Counted from the first letter of the stretch, positions 53,494 through 62,797 are shown. The stretch: DNA of 64,000 nucleotides from Pelosinus sp. (GCA_029239675.1 JARBUM010000011.1:1-64000), one strand, 5' to 3'. Translations and numbers: made by a program. Notes: generated by a model from the sequence alone, not told the origin.

Positions 53494-55861
53494 ATCCTTG
53501 TTCTGTTCGTTCGATAATCTCATCTTGCAGTTCCTTACTTAAATTATGAAAATGATCACTATAACCTGCCACACGTACAATTAGATCTTTATACTCCTCA
53601 GGATGTCGCTGAGCATCTAATAATGTTTTAGAATCAATCACATTAAATTGAATATGATGTCCATCCAGATTAAAGTAGGTACGAACTAAGGATACCATAT
53701 TTTCTAAGCCTTGATCACCAGCAACAACGGAAGGAGTAAATTTCTGGTTGAGCAAGGTCCCCCCTGTTTTGATGTGATCCATTTTTGATGCGGATTTTAT
53801 AACAGCAGTAGGCCCCTTTCTATCAGCACCCTTCTCAGGAGATATTCCCTCAGACAAAGGCTTGTAGGCTTTTCTGCCATTAGGACTTGCCCCCATGACC
53901 GAGCCAAAATATACATGGCAGGTAGTAGGCAGCATATCAATACCGTAAACCCCGCCTTTACGCGTCTTTCTGCCCGCGACTTCGTTATGAAAAGCATTAA
54001 ATGCTTCTACCATAATATCATCAGCATAATCATCATCATTACCGTATTTGGGTGTTCGATTTGCCACTAGGTTATGAATGTAGTCATGACCTACAAAATC
54101 ATCTTCCAAGGCCTGAAGCAGTTCTTTTATGTTAAAACGCTTCTGATCATAAACATTATACTTAAGGGCTGACAGACAATCTGTCAACGTCCCTATGCCT
54201 ACTCCTTGTATATAGTTCGTGTTATAAAGGGCTCCACCCCCATTATAATCCTTGCCGCTAGCGATACAGCCACTGGTAATAATTGATAAAAAAGGCACCG
54301 GCATATGTTTTCCATAAAGATGTTCAATAATATGATTGCCTGTAATTTTCACATTGATAAAATAATGAAGCTGTTTTTTGAAGGCTTCAAATAAATCTTC
54401 ATATGTCTTGAAATCTTCCCCATAACCAATTTGCAGGCCTAGCTGTTTCTTGCCAATATGATCAAAACCATTATTTAGTGTTAATTCTAACACTTTGGGC
54501 AGATTAAAATATCCTGTCAGAATGTAAGCCTCTTTACCAAAAGCACCTGTTTCCACACAACCGCTGGACCCGCCCTGCCGCGCATCTACAATACTCTTGC
54601 CTGCCCGTAATAGTTCTTCCACAATCGCTTCTGTATTATAAAAAGCTGGCTGCCCCCAACCTTTACGAGAGATTTCACAGGCTTTCTTGATAAATAAATG
54701 AGGTGACTTCTTGCTGATCTGTACATTGGAACTAGGCTGCAATAACTTCATTTCATCCATGGTTTCCAGTATTAAATAGGATACTTCATTAACACCATCT
54801 GATCCATCATCCTTCACTCCACCTGTGTTTAGGTTCGCAAAATCGGTATAGGTGCTACTTTCTTTTAAGGTAATCCCTACTTTAGGAGGTGCAGGCTGAT
54901 TGTTGAACTTCACCCATAAACATTGTAACAGTTCCTTGGCCTTTTCTTTAGTAAGAGTTCCATCCGCTATACCCTTTTTATAAAAAGGATATAAATGCTG
55001 ATCCAGGCGTCCAGGGCTTAAAGCATCCCAGGGATTTATTTCTGTAGTAACACCAATATGCACAAACCAATACATTTGAATCGCTTGAGCAAAGGTTTCT
55101 GGTTTATGGGCAGGCACTACTTGACAATTTGCCGCAATTCCCAGTAGTTCTGCCTTTCTATTTTCATCTGTCTCATGTTTTGCCAGTTCCTTGGCATATT
55201 GAGCGTAACGCTTTCCATATGTCACAATGGCGTCACAACATAGTTTCATAGCATCCCACTGGCTCTTTTTCTCATAAGCCTGTGCATCTTCTAAGAAATC
55301 AAGAGCTTCTATATGCTCCTCGATATCTGCCTTAAAATCTAAGAAGCCCTTAGCATATATTTTCCCATCTGCTACTGTGTGCCCAGGGCCTCTTTGTTCC
55401 ATAAATTCCGTAAATATGCCGCTTTCATAACAATCTAGCCATTCAGAAGACATTTGCGCTAAAATATTCTTGCGCATGGATCGGTTCTCCCAGAAAGGAA
55501 TAATTTTTTCCCTTTGCACTCTTTTAGCCTGTTCATCCACCTTAAAGAATATTTTCTCTCTTTGATCCATAACCTCAAGATCTTCTTCTGTGTGACAACA
55601 AAGTTCTGGAAAACTAGGTGCATATTGAGGCTGTTCACCTTTCTCACCAACAATTAGTTCTCCCTCATTAATGCACAATGTTTTGTTTTCCATAATATGC
55701 TGAAAGGTAAGAGCTCGCAACATGGGGGTTTCCACCCTCCCCAAGTACTTTTCATAAGCCTCTGTGACCAATGTTGCCCTTTCAATTGACAAATGAGGTT
55801 CTGCCTTTACACTTTGGTTCCTGAGTTTCTGAATCCTTTCATTTATACCTCTTTGCTCCAC
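53486..55861 (-). CDS. hypD: glycyl-radical dehydratase, probable trans-4-hydroxy-L-proline dehydratase
   Basis: 791 aa glycyl-radical enzyme. The thiyl Cys is Cys435 in SSGCVETG, followed by the active-site Glu two residues on. The radical site is Gly766 in RVAGYSDHF. These positions are within one residue of what I recall for HypD, and long stretches such as KVGITLKESSTYTDFANLNTGG resemble it. HypD dehydrates trans-4-hydroxyproline to pyrroline-5-carboxylate. Other GRE dehydratases (propanediol, glycerol, choline lyase) are less likely on this motif. It is 3 bp after its activase gene. No proC-type reductase lies beside it. Confidence 0.85.
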   Translation of the reverse strand: MEQRGINERIQKLRNQSVKAEPHLSIERATLVTEAYEKYLGRVETPMLRALTFQHIMENKTLCINEGELIVGEKGEQPQYAPSFPELCCHTEEDLEVMDQREKIFFKVDEQAKRVQREKIIPFWENRSMRKNILAQMSSEWLDCYESGIFTEFMEQRGPGHTVADGKIYAKGFLDFKADIEEHIEALDFLEDAQAYEKKSQWDAMKLCCDAIVTYGKRYAQYAKELAKHETDENRKAELLGIAANCQVVPAHKPETFAQAIQMYWFVHIGVTTEINPWDALSPGRLDQHLYPFYKKGIADGTLTKEKAKELLQCLWVKFNNQPAPPKVGITLKESSTYTDFANLNTGGVKDDGSDGVNEVSYLILETMDEMKLLQPSSNVQISKKSPHLFIKKACEISRKGWGQPAFYNTEAIVEELLRAGKSIVDARQGGSSGCVETGAFGKEAYILTGYFNLPKVLELTLNNGFDHIGKKQLGLQIGYGEDFKTYEDLFEAFKKQLHYFINVKITGNHIIEHLYGKHMPVPFLSIITSGCIASGKDYNGGGALYNTNYIQGVGIGTLTDCLSALKYNVYDQKRFNIKELLQALEDDFVGHDYIHNLVANRTPKYGNDDDYADDIMVEAFNAFHNEVAGRKTRKGGVYGIDMLPTTCHVYFGSVMGASPNGRKAYKPLSEGISPEKGADRKGPTAVIKSASKMDHIKTGGTLLNQKFTPSVVAGDQGLENMVSLVRTYFNLDGHHIQFNVIDSKTLLDAQRHPEEYKDLIVRVAGYSDHFHNLSKELQDEIIERTEQGFH

Positions 55862-55864
55862 AAT

Positions 55865-56767
55865 TTACCCTCCAATCTTTACTTCATATTGTTCTTGTTG
55901 AAACATGGACTGAATCTCTTCTAGTCTCAGGTCAGATGGCCTACTTAATGTAGCTAAAGTTTTTTTTATATTCATCTTTTTATACTTACACTGTCCCATA
56001 TGGTGATAGGGCAATAAGCTGATAGAATCTATCCTAAGATTGGCAATAAAGTTCATAATATCTTGGATATGTTCATCATTGGTGTTGATCCCCTCAATAA
56101 GGGGTAGTCGTAATTGAATGTTAGCACCATGATTGGATAACAATGCTAAATTCTCTAGTATTAAAGCGTTACCCCTCCCTGTATACTCCTCATGTGCCTG
56201 GGAGTCCATCAGCTTAATATCATATAAAAATACATTGACATCTTTCATAATCCGCAGGAAATTCTCGCTAGGTGCATAACCGCAAGTATCTATAGCAACT
56301 GCTATACCTTGTTCTTTACATGCCTGTACAAGTTCCTCAGCAAAGTCAATTTGAGTCATCACTTCGCCACCAGACAAGGTCACCCCGCCCCCTGATTGTT
56401 CATAAAAGGCCTTATCCTTCTGAATCTCTTTCATTAAATCTTGAACGGTATATTCTTGCCCAGCAACTTCTCTGGCATTGTTATAGCAATGATCAATACA
56501 CATCTCGCAATAATTACATCTACCGTCATCATACAGCAGCTGATTATTCTCCCTGCGGATAGCTTGCTGGCTGCAATGTTTTTCACATTGGCCACAGAGA
56601 GTACAACGATCCGCATCAAGCAAAATTTCTTTTTGGTAACTTTGGCTTTCTGGATTATGGCACCACTGACACGTAAGAGGACAACCTTTAAAAAATATGG
56701 TGGTGCGAATGCCAGGGCCATCATGTACGGAAAATTTTTGGATGTTAAATAGTAATGCTTTTCTCAT
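55865..56767 (-). CDS. glycyl-radical enzyme activating protein with ferredoxin insert
   Basis: 300 aa. Radical-SAM motif GCPLTCQWCHNPES (CX3CX2C), followed by two extra [4Fe-4S] motifs CTLCGQCEKHC and CNYCEMCIDHC in an insert at about 50-105, then SGGEVMTQ (GGE) and LPYHHMGQCKYK. This layout is the activase type that partners GRE dehydratases rather than PflB. It would generate the Gly radical on the HypD-like protein just downstream. The start has a GGTGAG-like site about 7 nt upstream, and the XRE-cupin gene precedes it by 30 bp. Confidence 0.94.
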   Translation of the reverse strand: MRKALLFNIQKFSVHDGPGIRTTIFFKGCPLTCQWCHNPESQSYQKEILLDADRCTLCGQCEKHCSQQAIRRENNQLLYDDGRCNYCEMCIDHCYNNAREVAGQEYTVQDLMKEIQKDKAFYEQSGGGVTLSGGEVMTQIDFAEELVQACKEQGIAVAIDTCGYAPSENFLRIMKDVNVFLYDIKLMDSQAHEEYTGRGNALILENLALLSNHGANIQLRLPLIEGINTNDEHIQDIMNFIANLRIDSISLLPYHHMGQCKYKKMNIKKTLATLSRPSDLRLEEIQSMFQQEQYEVKIGG

Positions 56768-56797
56768 TTACTCACCTCACGCCTATAGAGATGGATT

Positions 56798-57358
56798 TTA
56801 CATTTTAAAAGGATTAGGAGAACTAACAACCAACATCTTTACTATTTTATTAGTGTAATTGGCCCAATTATGTACTGTAGAAGAATTGTAATGAGCAGAA
56901 TCTCCAGGGAATACTTCAACTTGTTCATTGTTGATAAAAAGAGTTAAGATGCCCTCTAAAACGTAAATAAACTCTTCTCCCTCATGTGCATACTGGCTTA
57001 TATCTTCATCACTATTAATCGGTAATAACTCTACCAATCTAGGCAATAAGCTTTTATCTGGTGCACCATTCGTCAAGTGATAATGGATAAATCGAGAATT
57101 GACGACTTGAAATACTTCCTTTTCATAGCTTCGTAAAACATAACTCTCTTTTTTAGCAGGCCTGGTAAAAAAATAAGTTAACTCCACCCCTAAAACTTGA
57201 GCAATTTTTTGCAGTGAATCCGTTGCAATATTTGTCAACCCACGCTCTAACTGAGATAAAAAACCAGTAGAAAGAGTAGTTAACCCACTTACATCCTTCA
57301 ATGTCATCTTTTTTTGAGTTCGCAATTCTTTTATTTTTTTTCCAATGTCTTTATTCAT
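56798..57358 (-). CDS. XRE-family regulator with C-terminal cupin domain
   Basis: 186 aa. An N-terminal helix-turn-helix (KIKELRTQKKMTLKDVSGLTTLSTGFLSQLERGLTNIA, about 5-60) precedes a cupin_2 sensor domain (about 105-180; AHEGEEFIYVLEGILTLFINNEQVEVFPGD). This layout is common in regulators of amino-acid catabolism (PuuR-like). As the first gene of the hypD cluster it may sense the substrate or product of the pathway. The ATG has AAGGG-like sequence upstream. Confidence 0.93.
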   Translation of the reverse strand: MNKDIGKKIKELRTQKKMTLKDVSGLTTLSTGFLSQLERGLTNIATDSLQKIAQVLGVELTYFFTRPAKKESYVLRSYEKEVFQVVNSRFIHYHLTNGAPDKSLLPRLVELLPINSDEDISQYAHEGEEFIYVLEGILTLFINNEQVEVFPGDSAHYNSSTVHNWANYTNKIVKMLVVSSPNPFKM

Positions 57359-57542
57359 ATTTACCCTTCTCTTTTTATTCTAAAATTTCTTAGATTACTT
57401 TAAATACACTATATAACATCAATCCATAACTTTCAATTATTATTTCAGGTAGATGAACATAAATTTCATTACATGAATTATTTCTTTTAAAATTGGCCTT
57501 TTTATTTATCTTTATTATTAAAATGAATATGGCAATAAGAAT

Positions 57543-57575
57543 AAAAGACTGGGCTTGTGCCCAGTCTTTTTGACG
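57543..57575. terminator. intrinsic terminator between kinase and XRE-cupin genes
   Basis: AAAAGACTGGGC (57543-57554), TTGT loop, GCCCAGTCTTTT (57559-57570), with A and T runs outside. Works in either direction; on the minus strand it would be a back-up for the kinase gene. The remaining gap DNA 57359-57542 holds no gene I can support. Confidence 0.8.
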
Positions 57576-57604
57576 AAGGTGGAAGATCAGTACTTTTAAC
57601 TTGA

Positions 57605-57635
57605 AATCAAGAAAGTGCTATACTTTCTTGATTCC
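57605..57635. repeat. solo hairpin related to the 96-bp repeat
   Basis: AATCAAGAAAGTGCTATACTTTCTTGATTCC (positions 57605-57635, shown in two parts: AATCAAGAAAGTGC and TATACTTTCTTGATTCC). The same hairpin is found inside the 96-bp units at 31.5 and 62.9 kb. Confidence 0.65.
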
Positions 57636-57637
57636 AA

Positions 57638-57670
57638 AAAAGATTTGAACTGTGCTAGTTCAAATCTTTT
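57638..57670 (-). terminator. terminator of the second PAS kinase gene
   Basis: AAAAGATTTGAACT (57638-57651) pairs perfectly with 57657-57670. On the minus strand a T-run follows. It begins 6 bp after the kinase stop. Confidence 0.85.
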
Positions 57671-57675
57671 CTGCA

Positions 57676-58791
57676 TTATTCTTGAGAAGGAAATCTAAGA
57701 GAAAAAATACTTCCTGCAGCACTTGTCTGAATATCGAGAAGCGCATTATGTCTAGCAGCAATTTGATAGCATACAGAAAGTCCTAAGCCTGTACCTTTCT
57801 CTTTTGTTGTAAAAAACGGAGTACCTAGTTTTTCTATTATTTCTTTAGGGATTCCCTCTCCCTCATCAATAATCTGCAATACAACATAACTTTCCTCTTT
57901 ATATGTTTTAACAATAATTTTCCCTTTATTCTCCATAGCCTCAAAGCCATTTTTAACTAAGTTAATAAGTGCTTTATGAATATCAATCTTATCTACTAAA
58001 ATATTCGGAATAGGCTGCAAGGAAAATTCAATAGAATGTCCTATTTCACTAGCCATGGCTTCTACAAGAGGACTGATATCCTCGATGATTTCATTTATAT
58101 TTTGTATAGCTAAACCATTCACTCTATTTTTCGCTAGAGCAAGAAAATCTGTAATAATTTCATTTGCCCGATCCAGTTCTCGAATCATCATAGAAAATTG
58201 TTCTGTATATTCACTAAAATTAGGTTTTTTTTGCATAAACCGTAGATATCCTCGTACAGTCGTCATCGGATTACGGATTTCATGTCCAATACTAGCAGCT
58301 AATTGGCCAACAAGATTTAAACCGCTTAACCTTTCAATGTGGCTTTTTAATTCGATTGTTTCTGAAATATCTACAACTGTTATGAGAATCATCTTTTGTC
58401 TATTCCATAGTAGATATTTTATAGTAATTAGTGCCATTCTCCCATCTTGGGATCTTACGTTAAATTTGCACTTATAATCTTTTACACTTTGATTATAGCG
58501 TAAACTCTTTCTTATGCTATTAAAATCTTCAGGAAATATCATTTTTCTTAATCGATTTACATTCCAACTGAGAATTGCCCTGCGATCATATCCTGTCAGC
58601 ACTAAAAAGCGATCATTTACCTTGATCACCTTTTGTGTATCTGCCATTATAAGTACCATCGGACAGGGACTAGAAGAAAATAGTTCATTAAAAGCATCAT
58701 TACTATTTATTACATTTTCAAGTTTTTGATATGGACTTTGTGTAGAGGAATCTATACAAGTAGTACTTTTTTTGTCAGTGAGAACAGACAC
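57676..58791 (-). CDS. PAS-domain sensor histidine kinase (orphan)
   Basis: 371 aa, soluble. One PAS domain (about 30-145; SSSPCPMVLIMADTQKVIKVNDRFLVLTGY) precedes HisKA with H-box SIGHEIRNPMTTVRGYL (His170) and a HATPase domain with NLVKNGFEAM, DEGEGIPKEI and GTGLGLSVCYQ. The H-box is almost the same as in the kinase at 43-1491. The start is GTG at 58791, with AAGGAGG upstream. No response regulator is adjacent. A sporulation-phosphorelay role is plausible but unproven. A terminator follows directly. Confidence 0.9.
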   Translation of the reverse strand: MSVLTDKKSTTCIDSSTQSPYQKLENVINSNDAFNELFSSSPCPMVLIMADTQKVIKVNDRFLVLTGYDRRAILSWNVNRLRKMIFPEDFNSIRKSLRYNQSVKDYKCKFNVRSQDGRMALITIKYLLWNRQKMILITVVDISETIELKSHIERLSGLNLVGQLAASIGHEIRNPMTTVRGYLRFMQKKPNFSEYTEQFSMMIRELDRANEIITDFLALAKNRVNGLAIQNINEIIEDISPLVEAMASEIGHSIEFSLQPIPNILVDKIDIHKALINLVKNGFEAMENKGKIIVKTYKEESYVVLQIIDEGEGIPKEIIEKLGTPFFTTKEKGTGLGLSVCYQIAARHNALLDIQTSAAGSIFSLRFPSQE

Positions 58792-59111
58792 ACCGTGACC
58801 TCCTTAATATACCTCCAAACACCTATTTTATCTAGGCTCGCATTTCTATAGATGATTCTGTAGAAATTGTCGGTAGTAATATATCAGTATCCAGCATTGG
58901 ATTCTTACCCCTTTTCTTCTCACGTTACGAAAAACATTTTATATATTGTCTGAATATTTCGCTATTATATTTCTAAATCCTGCTAAAAACCCCCATCAAA
59001 AACCGACAAATAACCTGTTAAAAATTCATCTGTAATCATCTATCATGTATATAGATGACGTGACCCTGCAGCTTTACTAGTATTATATTTACACTTATTA
59101 TAAACATTGTA
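58792..59111. other. gene-free AT-rich gap
   Basis: Between the kinase and the ABC operon. It should hold the kinase promoter (a TATAAT is visible on the minus strand near 58960), but I could not fix a convincing -35 box. Nothing else is supported. Confidence 0.4.
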
Positions 59112-59151
59112 TAAAAAGGGCTGTAACTATCTCGACAAGTTACAGCCCTTT
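59112..59151 (-). terminator. terminator of the sulfonate-type ABC operon
   Basis: AAAGGGCTGTAACT (59115-59128) pairs with 59138-59151. On the minus strand a run of T follows the stem. It lies 43 bp downstream of the permease stop. Confidence 0.85.
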
Positions 59152-59194
59152 CCAACTCTATATAATTAAGTTTCTAGAAAATCATCCTTTCAAC

Positions 59195-60028
59195 TTATGA
59201 GCGCCGATAGCAAATAATATATTTGCTACTATAGGCTAATAGGGAATCCGTAAGTTTACCAAAAACAGCAAATAAAACAACACTCCCTAAAATAATAGCG
59301 GGGCGTCCAGTCATTTGTCCATCAATCATTAAGAAACCAAGACCTTTACTTGCTCCCATAATCTCAGCAGCAACAACAAACATCCAACCTAAGCCCAAAC
59401 CACTGCGCAAACCCACAATGTAAGACGGCAGGGTTGCCGGAATAATAATCTGCTTAATCATCTGAAAAGAGTTAAGCCCAAAAACGTGGCCTACTTCGAT
59501 CAATTTTCGGTCAACATTTTGGATGCCACTCATAAGGTTTAAATAAACAGGAAACAATACGCCCACAGCAATTAATGTAAGTTTAGAAGTCTCATAAATA
59601 CCCATCCAAAGGAGAAATAAAGGAACCCAGGCCATAGATGGAATATTCCGCAGCGCTTGCAGAGTAGGATCAAGTAAGCGACGATAGGTAGCAGAATATC
59701 CTGTTATTGACCCTAGCACCGTCGCAATGATGGCACCTATGGCAAAACCAACAATCACTCGGTACAAGGTAATACCAATATGAGGTACTAATTCACCTCG
59801 TAATAATAATTGATAAATGGTTGCTATTACAACAGACGGTGCTGGCAATAGATTGGCTGGGATGAGGGCAAATCTTGCCGCCACCTCCCATCCTATTATG
59901 AACAGCAGCGGCAATATCCAGCTCAACCCCCATTGACCATAGACTCCGCTGTTTTTTTTGTTTGCAACGTTACCTGATAGAATTTGTGCATTTGCTTTGC
60001 CTACTATTGCCTCAGAGGATTCGGACAT
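59195..60028 (-). CDS. ABC transporter permease, sulfonate/taurine/nitrate type
   Basis: 277 aa with about six transmembrane helices and the EAA loop GHVFGLNSFQMIKQIIIPATLPSYIVGL, which contacts the ATPase. It belongs to the SsuC/TauC/NrtB group. It is the third gene of an ATPase-binding-protein-permease operon on the minus strand, 8 bp after the substrate-binding gene. The substrate (aliphatic sulfonate, taurine or another small anion) cannot be fixed from sequence; the neighbouring metY-type gene favours sulfur assimilation. Confidence 0.92.
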   Translation of the reverse strand: MSESSEAIVGKANAQILSGNVANKKNSGVYGQWGLSWILPLLFIIGWEVAARFALIPANLLPAPSVVIATIYQLLLRGELVPHIGITLYRVIVGFAIGAIIATVLGSITGYSATYRRLLDPTLQALRNIPSMAWVPLFLLWMGIYETSKLTLIAVGVLFPVYLNLMSGIQNVDRKLIEVGHVFGLNSFQMIKQIIIPATLPSYIVGLRSGLGLGWMFVVAAEIMGASKGLGFLMIDGQMTGRPAIILGSVVLFAVFGKLTDSLLAYSSKYIICYRRS

Positions 60029-60036
60029 GGTATCAC

Positions 60037-61038
60037 CTACTCTTTACTAATTTTGTTTATATACTGGGAATCAATTAAATCATTTACAATTTTACTAATA
60101 TCTGTACCTGCATTTACAATGCCGCTTTTTAGCAATATATCACCTGCAGCAGTAATCGCTTTTTTGTGTTCCTCCCCAATTACAGGATTACTCAAATCTG
60201 TACGCTCCAGCAATTTAGCAGCTACCTTACTATCTAATTTTGCTTCTTTTTCTACGATCTTTTGATACTCTTCTTTATTGGCAACTGCCCATTTACGTGC
60301 TTTTTCATAAACTTTTAGCACTCTCTCCACTTGTTGAGGATTTTGTTTTGCAAATGCTTCCCGTACATTTAACACTCCATAAGTATTCAAACTAGGATCT
60401 CTAAAAAATAATAGCGATCCTTTTTCTAATTCTGTCTGTGCCATAAGTGGATCTAAGCCAGCCCAAGCATCTACATCGCCTTTTTCTAAGGCGAGTTTAC
60501 CATCTGGATGCTGTAAAACAATTAATTGTATATCTTTATCAGTTAAACCGTTTAACTCCAAAGCTCGCAGAAGAAAGATATGTGGATCTGTTCCACGAGT
60601 CACTGCTACTTTCTTGCCTTTTAAATCACTGACTTGTTTTATACCAGAATCAGGCCTCGTTACCAACGCAGTCCATTCCGGCCTAGAATATACATATACA
60701 GACTTAATCGGATTGCCATTGGCTTTACCGATTAAAGCTGCTGCCCCTGCCGTAGAACCAAAATCTACACTACTGCTATTTAATAATTCCAGAGATTTAT
60801 TACTCCCTAAGCTATGTATCCACTCAATTTTAATACCATCTTTGGCAAATTCTTCTTCTAACCAGCCTTTTTCTTTTAGCACTAAACTAATAGGATTATA
60901 GTATGCATAATCCAATTTAATCGTTTCCAGTTTCCCCTGAGTTGAACTGCCTCCGCCGCATCCGGCTAAAAGAGAAGTGATAAATACGAGCATAAGAAAT
61001 ATAACTGCCTTTTTCTTCATCTGTTGCCATGTTTTCAT
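60037..61038 (-). CDS. ABC transporter substrate-binding lipoprotein (SsuA-like)
   Basis: 333 aa. The N-terminal signal peptide ends in a lipobox (LLAGCGGG), so Cys is the lipid anchor. The mature part is a type-2 periplasmic-binding fold with VTRGTDPHIFLLRALELNGL and DAWAGLDPLMAQTELEKG, typical of the SsuA/ThiY/NrtA group. It delivers the ligand to the permease encoded next. It lies 26 bp downstream of the ATPase gene. Confidence 0.93.
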   Translation of the reverse strand: MKTWQQMKKKAVIFLMLVFITSLLAGCGGGSSTQGKLETIKLDYAYYNPISLVLKEKGWLEEEFAKDGIKIEWIHSLGSNKSLELLNSSSVDFGSTAGAAALIGKANGNPIKSVYVYSRPEWTALVTRPDSGIKQVSDLKGKKVAVTRGTDPHIFLLRALELNGLTDKDIQLIVLQHPDGKLALEKGDVDAWAGLDPLMAQTELEKGSLLFFRDPSLNTYGVLNVREAFAKQNPQQVERVLKVYEKARKWAVANKEEYQKIVEKEAKLDSKVAAKLLERTDLSNPVIGEEHKKAITAAGDILLKSGIVNAGTDISKIVNDLIDSQYINKISKE

Positions 61039-61064
61039 AGTAAAAACTCCCTTTATCTTAATTA

Positions 61065-61853
61065 TTAAATCGCATATACAAATGGTCGGTCCTGCTCCTT
61101 AAAAAATTCATGATATATTATTTTTCGAACTTGGCTAAAATCGTCGCTCGTCCGATCTCGGGGGCGAGGCAAATCAATAGGAACAATTTTATTCACTTTG
61201 CCTGGACGGCTAGACATAATCACTACTTGATCACCTAGATAAATGGCTTCATCAATATCATGAGTAACCAAAATCATTGTTGTTTTTTCTAACTGCCAAA
61301 TTCGTAATATTTCTTGCTGCATTTGTATTTTCGTAAAAGCATCCAAAGCACCAAAAGGTTCATCTAACAATAATAACTTAGGCCGATTTACCAATGCTCT
61401 TGCAATTCCTGCCCTTTGCGCCATTCCCCCTGAAAGCTGATGAGGGTAGGCCTTCTCAAAGGTTCTCAAACCAACAAGTTCAATATGTTCTTTAGTAATT
61501 TCTTGCGTTGCTTTTTTATCCACTCCCTGTAAGCCAAAAGCAATATTTTCTTCTACTGTCAGCCAAGGAAATAATCGATGTTCCTGAAACACAATACCCC
61601 TATCAACGCCGGGCCCGAGAATCTTATTGCTACCAATGCTTACATTTCCTAAATACTCAGTATCTAAGCCTGCAATAATTCGTAACAAGGTACTTTTTCC
61701 GCATCCGCTTGAACCAACAATACTGATAAATTCGCCCTGTCTTATGGTCAGATTAATGTCTTGCAGAGCGATAACCTCACGGTCTTGCGAGACAAATCTC
61801 TTATGCAATCCATCAATGACCAAACTTTCATTTTGCCTTAGCCCTTCACCCAT
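61065..61853 (-). CDS. ABC transporter ATP-binding protein (SsuB-like)
   Basis: 262 aa. Walker A is GSSGCGKST, the Q-loop lies in IVFQEHRLFPWLTV, the signature is LSGGMAQRAGIARAL, Walker B is LLLLDEPFGALD and the H-loop is VTHDIDEAIYLGD. This is a standard sulfonate/nitrate/taurine-type ATPase. It is the first ABC gene, about 50 bp after the QueG-like Fe-S gene, suggesting the four genes may form one operon. Confidence 0.95.
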   Translation of the reverse strand: MGEGLRQNESLVIDGLHKRFVSQDREVIALQDINLTIRQGEFISIVGSSGCGKSTLLRIIAGLDTEYLGNVSIGSNKILGPGVDRGIVFQEHRLFPWLTVEENIAFGLQGVDKKATQEITKEHIELVGLRTFEKAYPHQLSGGMAQRAGIARALVNRPKLLLLDEPFGALDAFTKIQMQQEILRIWQLEKTTMILVTHDIDEAIYLGDQVVIMSSRPGKVNKIVPIDLPRPRDRTSDDFSQVRKIIYHEFFKEQDRPFVYAI

Positions 61854-61902
61854 TTATTATCACCCCACCTAACTCTTTTTTAGAAAACTTGAAGTGCCAA
61901 TC

Positions 61903-62736
61903 TCAAAAGATCCGCTCCCCTTTTGACCCGTGAGTACGACAATGAACCCAGCCTTGGTAACGCGGATCTGCTGGATTCTCCTGTAATGCCTGTTTCTCAT
62001 CCAGATATAGCTTAATATCCGTGCTCTTATATAAATTTCGATCTTGACCCACATGGCAAACCTTTATACAGATACCACAGGGATAGCGATGCTCATCACG
62101 CAGCTGATCATGATACTTAGCGCAAGCAATCTTATCCATTTGGGCAACAACACCATCCTCTCGCGTCACAAATGCCTGAGAAGGGCATAATTTCTGACAC
62201 ACACGGCATTTATTGCAAAGCTCCTTCTCTACTAAGGGATCACCCGGTATTGCTGCTGTAGTAAATACAGAGACATATCGTACGCGAGGACCATATTTCT
62301 CATTTAGCAATGTGTTATTATAGCCAACTGTTCCTAAACCTGCATATTTTGCTGCATAGACATGGCCAAAAGCTGCTACTGGTTTTTCTACTAATACTTT
62401 AATGTCACCATAACCATCACGAGGTAAGAAGATAGATCCATGCCCAAGATCATTTAAATATAAGGACAAACGGTAGGCAATTTGATCCAGCATACTATTA
62501 GATGTATCATATTGTTCTACATAGTTGATAGAAGGAGTTGTTTCTAAAATAGGTAAGAGAACGGGTATACCCAATACAATTACGGTTTCCACATGAGGCC
62601 AAATAGCTTTTGGACGATAAGCTTCTTTTACCTCATTAAATTCTTCCCACCTATATACGGGAGCAAAACCAACTAGACTTGCCCCTAAATTCTTCGCATA
62701 TTCAACAACTAGTTTTTTTATATTTTCTTTACTCAT
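61903..62736 (-). CDS. QueG/reductive-dehalogenase-like [4Fe-4S] protein near the ABC operon
   Basis: 277 aa. An N-terminal region with GASLVGFAPVYRWEEFNE and FGHVYAAKYAGLGTVGYNNTLLNEKYGPRVRYVSVFT resembles the cobalamin-binding core of QueG. Two ferredoxin-like cluster motifs follow (CNKCRVCQKLCPSQAF and CGICIKVCHVG). It differs from the QueG-like protein at 6866-7759 and lacks the QueG motif DPRxCxSYLT. Its position before an SsuABC-type transporter suggests it may act on the imported compound, possibly a reductive step; this is speculation. The ATG has AAGGAG upstream. Confidence 0.75.
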   Translation of the reverse strand: MSKENIKKLVVEYAKNLGASLVGFAPVYRWEEFNEVKEAYRPKAIWPHVETVIVLGIPVLLPILETTPSINYVEQYDTSNSMLDQIAYRLSLYLNDLGHGSIFLPRDGYGDIKVLVEKPVAAFGHVYAAKYAGLGTVGYNNTLLNEKYGPRVRYVSVFTTAAIPGDPLVEKELCNKCRVCQKLCPSQAFVTREDGVVAQMDKIACAKYHDQLRDEHRYPCGICIKVCHVGQDRNLYKSTDIKLYLDEKQALQENPADPRYQGWVHCRTHGSKGERIF

Positions 62737-62797
62737 GAATAGTTCTCCTTACTACTTTAAAATTAGAGCGAGATTCTTCTTATTAGACAATAAGATC

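Noticed and set aside
53797-53997. 66-codon ORF inside the HypD-like gene, and similar internal ORFs in other genes
   Set aside because: They are alternative frames of strongly conserved genes without independent ribosome binding sites.
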